Assembly (NCBI GenBank): GCA_019918135.1
Contig: WBZZ01003775.1
Coordinates: 1-25,000 of the forward strand
Reading direction: 5' to 3'
Source of the DNA: Paulinella micropora
Lineage: Eukaryota > Cercozoa > Imbricatea > Euglyphida > Paulinellidae
Length of the DNA stretch: 25,000 nucleotides
This document shows, piece after piece, positions 24,638-25,000 of the stretch. How positions within the stretch are numbered: position 1 is the first letter of the stretch; each line of letters starts with the position of its first letter. Position numbers and translations under genes: made by a program. A model generated the notes under the pieces. That model was not told where the DNA came from and did no database searches. It saw only the letters and a program-made list of their open reading frames with translations.

Positions 24638-25000
24638 CTAGCTAAGGCGCAGGGATGGACGATCATAGGAAATGATTGGAGAGAAGCCGTGAGAAAGTGT
24701 GAGTGCTGTAGTCTAGCTAAGATGCGAGAAGCAGATCACAGTTCGAAGAACAGACATGACAGGGATTGGGCCCCAGGAGAATGCTTAGTCATGGATACTC
24801 AGTTTTACTTAGTATTGTCTCATGATGGTAGGAAATACAAGTACACCATTAAGTGCGTAGCTAGCGGATACGTAAAGGACTACTACCTAAAACAAAAGAA
24901 CGAGTTTTTCGACTATTTTCTTGAGGCAGTTGCATTCTTTGAACGTCAGACAGGAAATGCTGTTAGAATGATCAAGTCAGATCAGGAGTATAGGGGATAC
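24638..25000 (+). CDS. Copia integrase, N-terminal part (runs off the window)
   Basis: The frame is open from 24,638 to the right edge. It contains VRKCECCSLAKMREADHS (the CxxC half of the HHCC zinc domain), WAPGECLVMDTQFYLV with the first catalytic Asp (retroviral integrase core DDE domain), and NAVRMIKSDQEYRGY with the second Asp (about 24,978). The third catalytic residue lies beyond the window. Integrase before reverse transcriptase is the Ty1/copia order. No start codon is expected because this is part of a polyprotein. Confidence 0.8.

Overview
The window joins two kinds of sequence. Positions 1 to about 17,230 are AT-rich and carry most of a polinton-like (Maverick/adintovirus-like) double-stranded DNA virus. 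The rest, about 17,330-25,000, is LTR-retrotransposon sequence in a different base composition. This suggests a nuclear contig of a eukaryote, probably microbial, with an integrated viral element. I cannot name the host. The left end of the viral element lies outside the window. No integrase, terminal protein or terminal inverted repeat is visible.

Viral element. The plus strand (1-11,368) holds the virion genes. In order these are: a phage-like fibre ending in a peptidase S74 chaperone domain, a two-helix membrane protein, a small unknown protein, the A32/FtsK-type packaging ATPase, a basic pX/pVI-like core protein, a coiled-coil protein, an adenain-like protease, the minor capsid (penton) protein, the double-jelly-roll major capsid protein and a spike-like protein. 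The minus strand (17,191-11,511) holds a DNA-binding (AP2-like plus C2H2) protein, a tiny Cys-rich protein, a protein-primed DNA polymerase B, and two tandem proteins with an ExoX-like C-terminal domain. The two arms converge at 11.4 kb. The fibre has one apparent single-base frameshift and the polymerase has two. The other virion genes are intact, so these are either early decay or indel errors in the assembly.

The most unusual feature is a family of structured repeats. Five gene junctions each carry a double hairpin with constant ends (GATATTT...AAACATCG, then CGATGTTT...AAATATC) and variable stems. The outer GATATTT end usually abuts or overlaps a stop codon, so the element is divided into gene cassettes. 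Nested in these, and also inside three coding sequences, is a second family of roughly 20-bp palindromes (ATCT-stem-AGAT). One pair of related copies differs by exactly one 20-bp palindrome and also shows a compensated base-pair change. This points to a mobile or self-spreading palindrome under structural constraint. Several genes share an AT-rich promoter-like motif with a TCTA/TGTA core.

Retrotransposon region. Positions 17,330-19,370 are a purine-rich, broken Gag-like gene with tandem CCCH and CCHC zinc motifs. Positions 19,495-20,334 contain no gene and may be a 5' LTR. They are followed by an initiator-tRNA-Met-like primer binding site, a leader, and a broken Ty1/copia gag-pol with Gag, zinc knuckle, a long unusual spacer, protease, and the start of the integrase. 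It runs off the right edge.
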